Part shown: in pieces, positions 1-8,765 of the stretch
How positions within the stretch are numbered: the stretch's first letter is position 1
Layout of the letters: every line of letters starts with the position of its first letter
NCBI GenBank assembly: GCA_007050895.1
Contig: SMYP01000181.1
Location: forward strand, 1-64,000
Length of the DNA: 64,000 bases
Reading direction: 5' to 3'
Source: Candidatus Bathyarchaeota archaeon
GTDB lineage: Archaea > Thermoproteota > Bathyarchaeia > Bathyarchaeales > UBA233
Notes under the pieces: model-generated
What the model was told of the DNA's origin: nothing
What the model saw: only the letters and a program-made list of their open reading frames with translations
Database searches by the model: none
Made by a program: the position numbers and the translations under genes

Positions 1-372
1 GAGAGCCACTTCATCGTCATCAACAACCCGCCCGTGGCCAACGGCGGCCCTGCCCAGATCGCCAAGGTGGGCGATTCGGTGCAGTTCAGCGCCGACGCCT
101 CGGAGGACCGGGACGGCGACCCGCTGGAGTACCACTGGGACTTCGGTGACGGCACCACGTCGACGGAGCTGCTGCCCAACCACGAGTACGACAAGTCGGG
201 CCTCTACACCGTCACGCTGACGGTGTCGGACGGCTACGAGGAGTCCACGGCGCGCATCAACGTGTACATCGAGGAGCAGGAGCAGACGCCGGGCTTCGGC
301 CCCGCCGCGACCATGCTCGCCCTCCTCGGGGCCGCCTTGATCGCCCTCACCGCGACCCGCTCGCGGCGGTGA
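1..372 (+). CDS. PKD-domain surface protein, C-terminal part (5' end outside window)
   Basis: The reading frame is open from the first base, so this is the end of a larger protein. About 124 residues are visible. Residues from about 12 to 88 form one PKD domain with the typical Trp-Asp-Phe-Gly-Asp-Gly core and a closing beta strand. The C-terminus is a PGF-type sorting signal: a Pro-Gly-Phe motif, a hydrophobic segment of about 18 residues and a short Arg-rich tail. In archaea this signal is cleaved by an archaeosortase and the protein is lipid-anchored on the cell surface. The protein is therefore probably exported. Its ligand or enzymatic role cannot be told from this fragment. Confidence 0.85.
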   Translation, partial: ESHFIVINNPPVANGGPAQIAKVGDSVQFSADASEDRDGDPLEYHWDFGDGTTSTELLPNHEYDKSGLYTVTLTVSDGYEESTARINVYIEEQEQTPGFGPAATMLALLGAALIALTATRSRR

Positions 373-552
373 CGGAGGGACCGGCGGTAAGGGCGTCCAC
401 GGCGACACCCATAAAACCACCCATATCGCGAAGGCTGTCGCCATGCCCTCCGAATCGCCCTTCCCAGGGTTACTGGCCATCTAGGGAGACGTCCGAACGA
501 TCCTACAACCTCGATTCCCCCATGTGAGAATTAGCCATGAAAATATCGGGGA

Positions 553-621
553 ATTGCTTTTAATAGGGACTGTACGTCCCTAGTGCAGAACCGACCGAGG
601 ATGAGGTGAATCAGACCTCAT
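553..621 (+). promoter_or_regulatory. Promoter with two perfect inverted repeats before the 642 gene
   Basis: A TATA-like element (TTTTAATAG) lies at about 559-567. Overlapping its 3' edge is a perfect 7-base inverted repeat, TAGGGAC and GTCCCTA (565-571 and 577-583, 5-base spacer). A second one, ATGAGGT and ACCTCAT (601-607 and 615-621, 7-base spacer), would lie in the transcript. The first is placed like an operator. The second could be an operator or an RNA hairpin just before the GGTGGAGGTG ribosome binding site. The rest of the 373-641 gap shows no gene. Confidence 0.45.
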
Positions 622-641
622 ATTGGTGGAGGTGAGCAAGG

Positions 642-1043
642 ATGGCGATACAAACCGTATACCAAAAACGCAAGACGATAGGGAAGCAGGTCTTCGCCTC
701 AGTCTTCGTGGTCACCGTCGTCGTTAGCTTCCTCCTTCTCTCGTACCTCGGATTCTCAGCCCTGGAGAATCTTCTCCTGTCCGGGGTGGTGTTCCTGGCC
801 GCCTTCGGCTTCGCCCTGATGTCCACCGCCACCGTGGCCAGCAAGACTCCGGTCACCCAGATGACCAGCGTCCACACCGTCGGCTACGCGGCGCCCACCG
901 CCTTCAGCCAGAACAGCCGCCTCTACGGCGTGAAGACGAAGCCCAAGATCGTGACCGAGCTGAACACCTGCAAGCACTGCGGCCAGGTCATGCTCTCCGG
1001 CATCAACACCTGTCCCAAGTGCGGATGGTACACCGCCCACTGA
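642..1043 (+). CDS. Two-helix membrane protein with C-terminal zinc ribbon
   Basis: 133 residues. Two hydrophobic segments (about 17-37 and 45-65) are followed by a linker and a C-terminal zinc ribbon with two CxxC knuckles (CKHC and CPKC, about 107-126). The ATG follows a strong GGTGGAGGTG ribosome binding site. The ribbon is expected on the cytoplasmic side. I do not recognise the family. Short membrane proteins with one zinc ribbon are common in archaea and mostly uncharacterised. The gene stands alone between a surface protein and an exonuclease and has an unusually structured upstream region, which suggests regulated expression. Confidence 0.8.
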   Translation: MAIQTVYQKRKTIGKQVFASVFVVTVVVSFLLLSYLGFSALENLLLSGVVFLAAFGFALMSTATVASKTPVTQMTSVHTVGYAAPTAFSQNSRLYGVKTKPKIVTELNTCKHCGQVMLSGINTCPKCGWYTAH

Positions 1044-1122
1044 TACGGGCACCTACGCCCATCCCCGGGCAAGCTATATCTATCCAACCCCGCATGACCA
1101 GTTCGACGGAGGTCGACCGAGG

Positions 1123-1878
1123 TTGGTCCTGGACAGGAGCTTCGTTCTACTGGACGGTGTCGGCGAGCGCACCGAGCGCCGCATATGGGACCAGGGCGTC
1201 GACACCTGGGACGACTTCCTGGGACGCGACATCGTATCCCCCTTCTCCAGGGCCCGGAAGGAGAGGGCCGACCGGACGCTGGAGGAGGCGAAGGCGGCCG
1301 TCCAGCGGAGGGCCGCGGACTTCTTCGCCACCAGGCTTCCAAACAGGGAGGTTTGGAGGGTCTATCCCTCGTTCCGGGACGAGGCCGTCTTCCTGGACAT
1401 CGAGACGACGGGACTGTCCCGGCACAGCGCTGTGACCGTGGTGGGCATCGCCAGGGTCGACGGGTTCAGGGCCCTCGTGAGGGGACGCGACCTCACCCGC
1501 AGCGAGCTGGCCAAGGCCCTCGAGGGGGCCAGGATGATCGTCACCTACAACGGCGCGTCCTTCGACCTCCCCATGCTCAGGTACCATTACAACGTGCCAG
1601 CGCTGGGGCTTCCCCACCTGGACCTCCGCTACCTGGCCCGACGGGCCGGCCACGTAGGGGGCCTGAAACGCGTCGAGCGACAGCTGGGGCTGGTCCGCGA
1701 CAGGGAGTTCGCCATGATGACGGGGGAGGACGCCGTCCACCTGTGGCACCTGTGGGACCGTAGGGGCAACGCCAAGGCACTGGACCTGCTTCTCAGGTAC
1801 AACGAGGCGGACGTGGTCAACCTCGTCGAGGTGGCCGACACCCTGACGGACCAGGTGGCTGGCGAGACCTTCCCGTGA
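1123..1878 (+). CDS. RNase H-like 3'-5' exonuclease, YprB/COG3359 type
   Basis: 251 residues. An N-terminal helical segment (about 8-35) resembles the helix-hairpin region that precedes this nuclease in related proteins. The DEDD-type exonuclease core follows: motif I with Asp92 and Glu94 (DIETTG), motif II with Asp148 (YNGASFD) and motif III with Asp230 (YNEADV). These residues bind the two catalytic metal ions. The start is TTG at 1123, with GGAGG about 9 bases upstream; the nearby ATG at 1094 is out of frame. The probable role is DNA or RNA 3'-end trimming in repair or turnover. The substrate is not shown by the sequence. Confidence 0.85.
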   Translation: MVLDRSFVLLDGVGERTERRIWDQGVDTWDDFLGRDIVSPFSRARKERADRTLEEAKAAVQRRAADFFATRLPNREVWRVYPSFRDEAVFLDIETTGLSRHSAVTVVGIARVDGFRALVRGRDLTRSELAKALEGARMIVTYNGASFDLPMLRYHYNVPALGLPHLDLRYLARRAGHVGGLKRVERQLGLVRDREFAMMTGEDAVHLWHLWDRRGNAKALDLLLRYNEADVVNLVEVADTLTDQVAGETFP

Positions 1879-1905
1879 GGCCCTCCTCCGAGGCTTCAGC
1901 GGCAA

Positions 1906-1917
1906 GTGTTATATATC
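1906..1917 (+). promoter_or_regulatory. TATA box of the ArsR-type regulator gene
   Basis: TGTTATATATCT forms a clear archaeal TATA box. Transcription would begin near 1938, which gives a leader of about 15 bases to the TTG at 1954. Confidence 0.6.
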
Positions 1918-1953
1918 TGGCACGTCATATCAACCTCTAGTTAACAAATAGGA

Positions 1954-2682
1954 TTGAAGCAATCCTTCGAGGCGATGACAATGGTGGAGCTGGACCTGGA
2001 CACGGCCCTTTCCGTCCTCTCGAACCCGATGCGCCGGGATATCCTATCCAGGCTTGTGATGGAGACCCACTACCCCCTGCAATTGGCCAAGGAGCTCAAC
2101 ACGTCGCAGCAGGCCATCATGAAGCACCTCTCGGTGCTGGAGAGGCACGGAATGGTGGAGAGCAGCGACCAGGCCTCCGACGCGGGTGGCCCCCCGAGGA
2201 AGGCCTACACTGCCACCACCCAGCTGTCCATCCGCATCGACATCGGTCCCAACCTCTTCAACGCCAAGATGCGCACGTACGATCCAGACGAGACGACGGA
2301 CGTCCTGGCGGACTACGCTTACATCAACGACAGCTACCAGGCCCTGAAGGACGTGGAGCAGGGATCCGACCGGCTCAAGGGGCTCGCGTCTATCCTCAAG
2401 GAGATCAACAGGGAGCTGGCCGACCTGGAGAAGCGCAGGGGGGCCATGCTGGTGGCCAAGGAGAGGTTGCTGGGGGAGGCGAACGACCTCATCGCGAAGC
2501 TGTCGTCCGACTACAACGAGCGCAGGGTGCTTTACTACATCACCGACCAGGGCACCATGTCCGTGTCCGTCATCTCCGAGCACTTCAACATGCGGGAGAA
2601 GACCGTGGAGGAGATCTTCTTCCAGCTGCTGCGCAACAGGCTCCTCTTCGACGATCGGTCCCTCCTTCTCAACGCGCCTTGA
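1954..2682 (+). CDS. ArsR-type winged-helix transcriptional regulator, COG1777-like
   Basis: 242 residues. A winged-helix domain (about 14-90) begins with the ArsR-like pattern of an alanine/leucine helix followed by LSNPMRRDILSRL. It is followed by a connecting region, a charged coiled-coil stretch (about 130-180) and a second small helical domain that may be another winged helix (about 190-238). The layout matches a group of archaeal regulators related to Pyrococcus PH1932. It should act as a dimeric DNA-binding repressor or activator. TTG at 1954 is the first in-frame start; ATGs at residues 8 and 10 are alternatives. It sits just upstream of the thermosome genes, but nothing shows that it controls them. 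Confidence 0.8.
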   Translation: MKQSFEAMTMVELDLDTALSVLSNPMRRDILSRLVMETHYPLQLAKELNTSQQAIMKHLSVLERHGMVESSDQASDAGGPPRKAYTATTQLSIRIDIGPNLFNAKMRTYDPDETTDVLADYAYINDSYQALKDVEQGSDRLKGLASILKEINRELADLEKRRGAMLVAKERLLGEANDLIAKLSSDYNERRVLYYITDQGTMSVSVISEHFNMREKTVEEIFFQLLRNRLLFDDRSLLLNAP

Positions 2683-2727
2683 TCGGGGAACGGGACGGTA
2701 GCCAGACCCTCCCGCCGGAACGGCAAC

Positions 2728-2792
2728 ATTCTTATAGAAGGACAAGCATACCCGGCGTACAACCTTCAATACCTATAGCTAGGAGGTTCGAC
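2728..2792 (+). promoter_or_regulatory. Thermosome promoter and ribosome binding site
   Basis: A TATA box (CTTATAG, 2731-2737) and an AGGAGGT ribosome binding site at about 2780-2787 precede the ATG at 2795. The predicted leader is about 35 bases. Confidence 0.55.
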
Positions 2793-2794
2793 AC

Positions 2795-4459
2795 ATGATG
2801 GGAGGACAGACCCCGATCCTGGTGCTCAAGGAGGGCACGAAGCGCGAGAGGGGCAAGGGCGCCCAGTACAACAACATACAGGCAGCCCTCGCCATATCCG
2901 ACGCGGTTCGCTCCACCCTGGGCCCCAAGGGAATGGACAAGATGCTCGTGGACTCCATGGGCGACGTGACCATCACGAACGACGGCGTGACCATCCTCAA
3001 GGAGGTCGACGTGGAACACCCCGCCGCCAAGATGATCGTGGAGGTCGCCAAGACCCAGGACAACGAGTGTGGAGACGGGACCACCACCGCGGTGGTCCTT
3101 GCAGGAGAGCTGTTGAAGAAGGCCGAGGACCTGCTGGAATCGAACGTGCACCCCACGGTGATAGCCAACGGCTATCGCATGGCCGCCGTCGAGGCCAAGA
3201 ACGTCCTCAACAAGAACGCCATCTCGCTCAAGAACGTCAAGGACCGCAAGCTCCTGAAGAAGATCGCCCTGACCTCGATGGCCTCCAAGACCATCGGCGG
3301 CATGGACTTCATCGCCGACATCGCCGTCGACGCGGTGCTGTCCATCACGGATGAGGTGGGCGGCCGCACCGAGGCCGACATCGACAACATCCAGATCGTG
3401 AAGAAGCAGGGCGGCGCCATCCGCGACACCGAGCTCATCAAGGGCATCATCGTGGACAAGGAGGCGGCCCACGCGGGGATGCCGAAGTACCTGGAGGACC
3501 CCAAGATCGCGCTGGTCAACCAGGCCCTGGAGATCAAGAAGACCGAGGTGGACGCCAAGATCGAGATCGACGACCCCCTCTCCCTCAGGTCCTTCCTGGA
3601 CCAGGAGGAGGCCACCCTGAAGGGCATGGTGGACGACCTGAAGAGGGTCGGCGCCACCGTCGTCTTCTGCCAGAAGGGCATCGACGACCTGGCCCAGCAC
3701 TACCTGGCCAAGAACGGCATGTTCGCCATCGCCCGGGTCAAGAAATCTGACCTGGAGAAGTTGGCCAAGTCCACGGGCGGCAAGATAGCCACCAGCCTCA
3801 AGGAGATGACCAAGGGCGACCTGGGCTCCGCCGGCGCGGTGGAGGAGCGGAAGTTCGGCAAGGACTCCCTGACCTTCGTCACCGGCTGCAAGAACCCCCG
3901 GGCCGTCTCCATCCTCATCAGGGGCGGCACCGAGCACGTCGTGGCCGAGGCGGACAGGGCCCTCCACGACGCGCTGAGCGTGGTGGCCGACGTGGTGGTG
4001 GACGGCAAGTACATCGCCGGGGGCGGGGCCTCCGCGATGGAGATCGTCCAGCACCTCAAGTCCTACGCATCCTCCGTGGGAGGAAGGGAGCAGATGGCCA
4101 TCGACGCCTACGCCGACGCCATCGAGATCGTCCCCAAGTCCCTGGCGGAGAACGCCGGGTACGACCCGATCAACACCCTGATCGACCTGCGCTCCGCCCA
4201 CTCGAAGAAGAAGAGGACGGCGGGCATCAACCTGAGGACCGGCAAGGTGGACGACATGATCAAGATCAACGTCATCGAGCCCCTCAGGGTGGGGACCCAG
4301 GCCATCGACTCGGCCACCGACGTTGCCATCATGATACTGCGCATCGACGACGTGATCGCATCCAAGGGCGTCTCCCAGGCGGAGATGGCCGCGGCCGCGG
4401 CCGCCGCACAGGGCGGTGGCATGGGCGGTGGCATGGGCGGCATGCCCGGGATGATGTGA
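2795..4459 (+). CDS. thsA: Thermosome subunit (group II chaperonin), first copy
   Basis: 554 residues, full length for the family. Thermosome subunits assemble into a double-ring ATP-driven cage that folds cytosolic proteins. The N-terminus has the conserved [10 protein letters not shown] segment and the nucleotide-binding GDGTT motif (about 92-96) that carries the catalytic Asp. The C-terminus ends in Gly-Met repeats that point into the cavity. The gene starts at ATG 2795 after AGGAGGT. It is followed after 39 bases by a paralogue, and the two probably form one transcript and a hetero-oligomer. The order A/B is assigned by position only. Confidence 0.97.
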   Translation: MMGGQTPILVLKEGTKRERGKGAQYNNIQAALAISDAVRSTLGPKGMDKMLVDSMGDVTITNDGVTILKEVDVEHPAAKMIVEVAKTQDNECGDGTTTAVVLAGELLKKAEDLLESNVHPTVIANGYRMAAVEAKNVLNKNAISLKNVKDRKLLKKIALTSMASKTIGGMDFIADIAVDAVLSITDEVGGRTEADIDNIQIVKKQGGAIRDTELIKGIIVDKEAAHAGMPKYLEDPKIALVNQALEIKKTEVDAKIEIDDPLSLRSFLDQEEATLKGMVDDLKRVGATVVFCQKGIDDLAQHYLAKNGMFAIARVKKSDLEKLAKSTGGKIATSLKEMTKGDLGSAGAVEERKFGKDSLTFVTGCKNPRAVSILIRGGTEHVVAEADRALHDALSVVADVVVDGKYIAGGGASAMEIVQHLKSYASSVGGREQMAIDAYADAIEIVPKSLAENAGYDPINTLIDLRSAHSKKKRTAGINLRTGKVDDMIKINVIEPLRVGTQAIDSATDVAIMILRIDDVIASKGVSQAEMAAAAAAAQGGGMGGGMGGMPGMM

Positions 4460-4498
4460 CCTTAGGAGACAAGGAAGGAGAACAAGGAGGAATGAAAG

Positions 4499-6133
4499 AT
4501 GATGGGAGGACAGACCCCGATACTCATCCTCAAGGAGGGTACGAGCCGCGAGAAGGGTCGCGGTGCCCACCAGAACAACATCGCGGCGGCCAAGGCCATC
4601 GCCGACGCCATCCGCAGCACCCTGGGCCCCCGCGGCATGGACAAGATGCTCGTCGACTCCATGGGGGACGTCGTCATCACCAACGACGGCGTCACCATCC
4701 TCAAGGAGATCGACGTGGAACACCCCGCCGCCAAGATGCTGGTGGAGGTGGCCAAGACCCAGGACGCCGAGTGCGGCGACGGGACCACCACCTCCGTCGT
4801 GCTGGCGGGCGAGCTGCTGAAGAAGGCCGAGGAGCTCCTGGAGGCCAACGTGCATCCCACGGTGATCGCCTCGGGCTACCGCATGGCAGCCGAGAGGTCC
4901 CTGGACATCCTGGAGAAGAACTCTCTCAAGATATCCGTCAAGGACACCAAGAAGCTGAAGCGGATCGCCTCCACGGCACTGCGCTCCAAGATAGCCGACC
5001 AGGCGGGCGAGATGCTCTCGGACATCTCGGTACAGGCCGTCAAGGCCGTCGCCGAGCGCCGCGGCAGCCGCTACGTGGTCGACGTGGACAACATCCAGGT
5101 GGTCAAGAAGCAGGGCGGTTCCATCAACGACACCGAGCTCATCGAGGGCGTCATCCTCGACAAGGAGCCGGTGCACTCCGCCATGCCCCACACGGTCGAG
5201 GACCCCAGGATAGCCCTGCTCGACTCCTCGCTGGAGATCAAGAAGACCGAGGTCGACGCCAAGATCCAGATCCGTGACCCCACCCAGCTCCAGGCGTTCC
5301 TGGACCAGGAGGAGGCCACGCTGAAGGGCATGGTGGACGCCGTCGTGAAGGTCGGCGCCAACGTGGTGTTCTGCCAGAAGGGCATCGACGACCTGGCCCA
5401 GCACTACATGGCCAAGGCGGGCATCTACGCCGTCCGCCGCGTCAAGAAGTCGGACATGGAGAAGCTGGCCAAGGCAACCGGCGGCAAGATCGTCACCGAC
5501 CTGGACGACCTGACCAAGAGCGTCCTCGGCACCGCTGGCAAGGTGGAGCTCCGTTCCATCGCCGGCGACGAGATGACCTTCGTGTCCGGCTGCAAGAAGG
5601 CCACCGCGGTCTCCATCCTGCTGAGGGGCGGCACCGAGCACATCGTCGACGAGATGGAGCGCTCGCTGCACGACGCCCTCTCGGTCGTGGCCGTGGCCAT
5701 CGAGGACGGACGCATCTCCGCCGGCGGGGGCGCCTCCGCCATCGAGATCGCCCTAAAGCTGCGTGATTACGCCGCCACCGTGGGTGGACGCGAACAGATG
5801 GCCATCGACGCCTTCGCCGATGCGGTGGAGATCGTCCCCAAGACGCTGGCCGAGAACGCGGGCCTTGACCCCATCAACGCCATCCTGGACCTGCGCCAGG
5901 CCCACAAGAAGGGCCAGAAGTACGCGGGCCTGAACGTGTACAACGGGAAGGTCGTCAACATGGTGGAGGCCGAGGTCATCGAGCCGCTCCGCGTGGGCAA
6001 CCAGGCCATCCAGTCGGCCACCGAGGCCGCCGTGATGATCCTGCGCATCGACGACGTCATCGCCGCCAAGGCGGGCGGTGGCGGACCCGGCGGTGGCATG
6101 CCCGGCGGCATGGGCGACGACATGGACTACTAG
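4499..6133 (+). CDS. thsB: Thermosome subunit (group II chaperonin), second copy
   Basis: 544 residues and closely similar to the preceding gene over the whole length, including [10 protein letters not shown], the GDGTT nucleotide-binding motif and a Gly/Met-rich tail that here ends in Asp-Asp-Met-Asp-Tyr. GGAGG lies 8 bases before the ATG. An earlier overlapping ATG at 4492 is out of frame. The duplication probably gives a two-subunit chaperonin, as in Thermoplasma. A GC-rich hairpin with a T-run follows the stop codon. Confidence 0.97.
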   Translation: MMGGQTPILILKEGTSREKGRGAHQNNIAAAKAIADAIRSTLGPRGMDKMLVDSMGDVVITNDGVTILKEIDVEHPAAKMLVEVAKTQDAECGDGTTTSVVLAGELLKKAEELLEANVHPTVIASGYRMAAERSLDILEKNSLKISVKDTKKLKRIASTALRSKIADQAGEMLSDISVQAVKAVAERRGSRYVVDVDNIQVVKKQGGSINDTELIEGVILDKEPVHSAMPHTVEDPRIALLDSSLEIKKTEVDAKIQIRDPTQLQAFLDQEEATLKGMVDAVVKVGANVVFCQKGIDDLAQHYMAKAGIYAVRRVKKSDMEKLAKATGGKIVTDLDDLTKSVLGTAGKVELRSIAGDEMTFVSGCKKATAVSILLRGGTEHIVDEMERSLHDALSVVAVAIEDGRISAGGGASAIEIALKLRDYAATVGGREQMAIDAFADAVEIVPKTLAENAGLDPINAILDLRQAHKKGQKYAGLNVYNGKVVNMVEAEVIEPLRVGNQAIQSATEAAVMILRIDDVIAAKAGGGGPGGGMPGGMGDDMDY

Positions 6134-6140
6134 GCGGGAC

Positions 6141-6179
6141 GGGGGGGCCGACCCCCCTCCCCCCTTCTCCCTTTTTCTT
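6141..6179 (+). terminator. Hairpin plus T-run after the thermosome operon
   Basis: A run of six G (6142-6147) and a run of six C (6152-6157) pair around a CCGA loop. A pyrimidine tract with five consecutive T (6172-6176) follows. It lies between the end of the thermosome operon and the convergent pcm gene. Confidence 0.6.
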
Positions 6180-6207
6180 CATCCAGCAGCGCCCAGCTTG
6201 AGCCCTG

Positions 6208-6801
6208 TCACCGGTGGCCGCACCTGCCCACCAGGGGAACGAAGACGCATCCTCCCAGGCCCTCCCTCCTGAACCTGTCACCATCGCGGGTGATGCGGAC
6301 CAGCTCCTGCACGTAGCCTCCCCCCACCGGGATGAGCAGCATCCCGCCCTCCGCCAGGTCCTCCAGCATGGGCTCGGGCACCTCGGGTGCGCCGCAGGCC
6401 ACGGAGATGCGGTCGTAGGGGGCGTGCTCGTGCCATCCGCAGGACCCGTCCCCCACCAGCACGGTGACGCGGTCCGATAGGCCCGAGGCCTCAAGGCTCG
6501 CCCGTGCCCGCTCCGCCAACGGTTCGAGCCTCTCCACGGAGTAGACGTGCCCGGTGGGGCCCACCACTTGTGCCATCACCGCCGCGTGGTAACCAGAGCC
6601 CCCGCCCACCTCCAGCACCCGCTGGCCCTCCTTCGCCCGCATGGCCTCCACCATGATGGCCACCATGTGCGGGGCGGAAATGGTCTGCCCGAGCCCGATG
6701 TCCAGGGGATGGTCCGCGTAGGCCGCATGACGCATCGACTCTGGCACGAAGCGCTCCCGCTCAACGGCGAGCATCGCCCGGCCCACGGCCTCGGTCTTCA
6801 C
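6208..6801 (-). CDS. pcm: Protein-L-isoaspartate O-methyltransferase
   Basis: 197 residues from the first canonical start (GTG at 6801). The enzyme methylates isoaspartyl residues with S-adenosylmethionine so that damaged proteins can be repaired. Visible family features are the GQTIS substrate segment, the SAM-binding LEVGGGSGY motif (about 65-73) and the Leu-Ile-Pro-Val-Gly strand near the C-terminus. Anomaly: the conserved N-terminal helix continues in frame upstream for about 17 residues (ending NHLERSGYV), but no ATG, GTG or TTG occurs between the in-frame stop near 6892 and 6801. The true start is therefore either non-canonical or obscured by a base error. Confidence 0.9.
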   Translation of the reverse strand: MKTEAVGRAMLAVERERFVPESMRHAAYADHPLDIGLGQTISAPHMVAIMVEAMRAKEGQRVLEVGGGSGYHAAVMAQVVGPTGHVYSVERLEPLAERARASLEASGLSDRVTVLVGDGSCGWHEHAPYDRISVACGAPEVPEPMLEDLAEGGMLLIPVGGGYVQELVRITRDGDRFRREGLGGCVFVPLVGRCGHR

Positions 6802-7015
6802 GTAGCCCGACCGCTCCAGGTGATTCAGCAGGTCCCTCCTCTGCTCCTGGAACGTGCCTCGCCGGACGGTCCCAACCTCCTCTGGCCATCAAGGGGCCGG
6901 ATAGCTCAAAACCTTTGGGGTGGCACTTTCAACCAATCCGGAAGGTTTAAATCGAAGGATGTGGTTCAAAAGTCCCGGCCCAGAGCCAGTAATCCATGGA
7001 TTCGGGGGATACTGA
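6802..7015. promoter_or_regulatory. Divergent promoter region between pcm and the PKD membrane protein
   Basis: The first ~90 bases read as the N-terminal extension of pcm on the minus strand, with a possible ribosome binding site (AGGAGG) near 6879-6884. GGTTTAAATC at about 6944-6953 is a plausible TATA element for the plus-strand gene at 7016. No other coding potential was seen. Confidence 0.4.
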
Positions 7016-8749
7016 ATGATGCGCAAGCGGCACCTAATCTGCCTACTCATCCTGGTCATCGGTCTCGCGATAATCGTGGCCGCCGAGGTCGCGGCCGCGG
7101 ACGAGCTGGAGATATTCGCTGGCCAGGACAAGAACGGTAGGGTCAACGTCGCGGTGGACTTCGCCGATGCCAGGATAACCAAGCCCAATCCCCTGGACCC
7201 CGAGAGGACCTACACCTTCTCTTGGGACTTCGACGGTGCCACGGATTCCAACCTGGACGGTGACAAGACCAACGACGCCCAGAGCTACGAGCAGTTCACC
7301 ACGTGGACCTACACGAAGCCGGGCAAGTTCCTTGTGACGCTCACGGTCACGGACGGTTTCAACAAGGCCACGTCCACCCTGACCGTCAACATCCGGGAGA
7401 ACACACCCCCCGAGATATTCGTCAACGAGACGGAGCAGGTCTACAAGGAGGTGGAGCACATCTTCTACGCCGACGCCGTGGACGACAACGCCCAGCCACA
7501 CCTGCTCCGATGGCACTGGGAGTTCGGCGACGGTGTCACGGCCGACGACCCACCGCCTGTGGCCCACACCTTCCTGGCCGCCCGGGTCTACGAGGTCAAG
7601 GTCAGGGTGACCGACCCCGAGAACGCCATGGCCGAGGAGACCATACTGGTGAACGTGGTGGAGAAGCCCGGAGAGATGGCCACCCTCTACCAGGTCAACG
7701 GCGGCAAGATATCCCAGAAGGGCAAGCAGATACGGGAGGACGGCTACATCGTCTACAAGCTCCCCATCCGTGCCAGGCACGACGTGGAGATCAAGGTGGA
7801 CGTGGGCGACACCTCGCCCCCCGTGGCCGTCCTGGTCTTCGACAACGAGGACGCGTTCCTGGACTACGAGGTCGGCGTGGGAGGCACTTGGAACGGAGAC
7901 CTGTCCAGGGAGTCCCTGGACTACGAGCATAAGATATCCTTCAAGTCGGACGAGGACACGGACATGTACGTCGTCGTCGACAACGGGTACCAGGTGGGCG
8001 GCTTCGGCAGCCTCGGTGGCATGGCCACCGTCGACGTGGACATCAAGGACGTGGACTACGGGAAGTGGTACGTGGACATCCCTCCCTTCGTCATCTACGT
8101 CATCATCGCCGCCGTCGTGGTCGTCTTCGGCATATTCCTGTTCATGAGGGTCATGGAGATGCAGGCGGAGCGCCAGCAGCGCGTGGCCGCCCTCCAGCAC
8201 ACCAAGGTCCAGAAGGACGTGGCGGTCAGTTCGCTCCGCTCGTTCCTTGATAACCCGGAGGCCGTCACGGTACAGGAATCCGAACGTGCCAAGTACCAGG
8301 CGCGACCGCCCCCGCCGGGGGCCTTCCCCGCCGCCGCACGGGGAGGACCCGGAGGGCCTCCCCCGGGAGGACGGCCGATGGGACCTCCTGGAGGACCACC
8401 CCAGAGGGGTCCACCGGGAGGGCCACCCCAGAGGGGACCGCCGGGAGGACCACCCCAGCGGGGTCCGCCAGGAGGGCCGCCGCAGAGGGGACCGCCCCCG
8501 GGACCCGCCCCCGAGGAGGCACCTGCCGCCGAGACCGAGGAGGCACCCGCCGAGGAACCGGCACAGGAGGAGCCAGAGGCCCCGGAGGTCATCGAGGCCC
8601 CGGCCCCTCCCGTCGTCGATGCGCCGGACGTGGGGAAGGATTTCGCCGCCCCGGAGATCGTCGAGAGCCAGGGCCCCGTATACATGACCACCGAGCAGCC
8701 CAAGCGCATCAGCGGCTTCGATTCCGAAGAGGAGTCGGAAGAGGAGTGA
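7016..8749 (+). CDS. Single-pass PKD-domain membrane protein with Pro/Gly-repeat cytoplasmic tail
   Basis: 577 residues. An N-terminal hydrophobic segment (about 8-28) is a signal peptide or anchor. Two PKD domains follow (about 33-128 and 130-215; the cores read WDFDG and WEFGDG), then a pre-peptidase-like beta domain (about 225-350). A transmembrane helix (about 360-383) precedes a cytoplasmic tail. The tail contains about four tandem copies of a nine-residue PPGGPPQRG unit, a Glu/Ala/Pro-rich stretch and a very acidic end. The layout suggests an envelope protein with an intracellular interaction tail. The gene is 16 bases before a UDP-sugar dehydrogenase. Its function is unknown. Confidence 0.85.
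   Translation: MMRKRHLICLLILVIGLAIIVAAEVAAADELEIFAGQDKNGRVNVAVDFADARITKPNPLDPERTYTFSWDFDGATDSNLDGDKTNDAQSYEQFTTWTYTKPGKFLVTLTVTDGFNKATSTLTVNIRENTPPEIFVNETEQVYKEVEHIFYADAVDDNAQPHLLRWHWEFGDGVTADDPPPVAHTFLAARVYEVKVRVTDPENAMAEETILVNVVEKPGEMATLYQVNGGKISQKGKQIREDGYIVYKLPIRARHDVEIKVDVGDTSPPVAVLVFDNEDAFLDYEVGVGGTWNGDLSRESLDYEHKISFKSDEDTDMYVVVDNGYQVGGFGSLGGMATVDVDIKDVDYGKWYVDIPPFVIYVIIAAVVVVFGIFLFMRVMEMQAERQQRVAALQHTKVQKDVAVSSLRSFLDNPEAVTVQESERAKYQARPPPPGAFPAAARGGPGGPPPGGRPMGPPGGPPQRGPPGGPPQRGPPGGPPQRGPPGGPPQRGPPPGPAPEEAPAAETEEAPAEEPAQEEPEAPEVIEAPAPPVVDAPDVGKDFAAPEIVESQGPVYMTTEQPKRISGFDSEEESEEE
8381..8497 (+). repeat. 27-base in-frame tandem repeat coding PPGGPPQRG
   Basis: About four copies of a 27-base unit lie inside the 7016-8749 gene. 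Copies differ mainly at third codon positions, so the peptide is conserved better than the DNA. Confidence 0.85.
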
Positions 8750-8765
8750 GCAAGGGGGCCTGAGG

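Noticed and set aside
2732..5671. 979-residue minus-strand reading frame opposite the thermosome genes
   Set aside because: It is low-complexity (Val/Gly/His/Asp-rich) with no domain, and both thermosome genes on the other strand are unmistakable. In GC-rich DNA such antisense frames are common.
8381..8497. CRISPR-like repeat array
   Set aside because: The units are contiguous, in frame and encode a Pro/Gly peptide. There are no spacers. The same applies to the 15-base repeat at 42321-42395.
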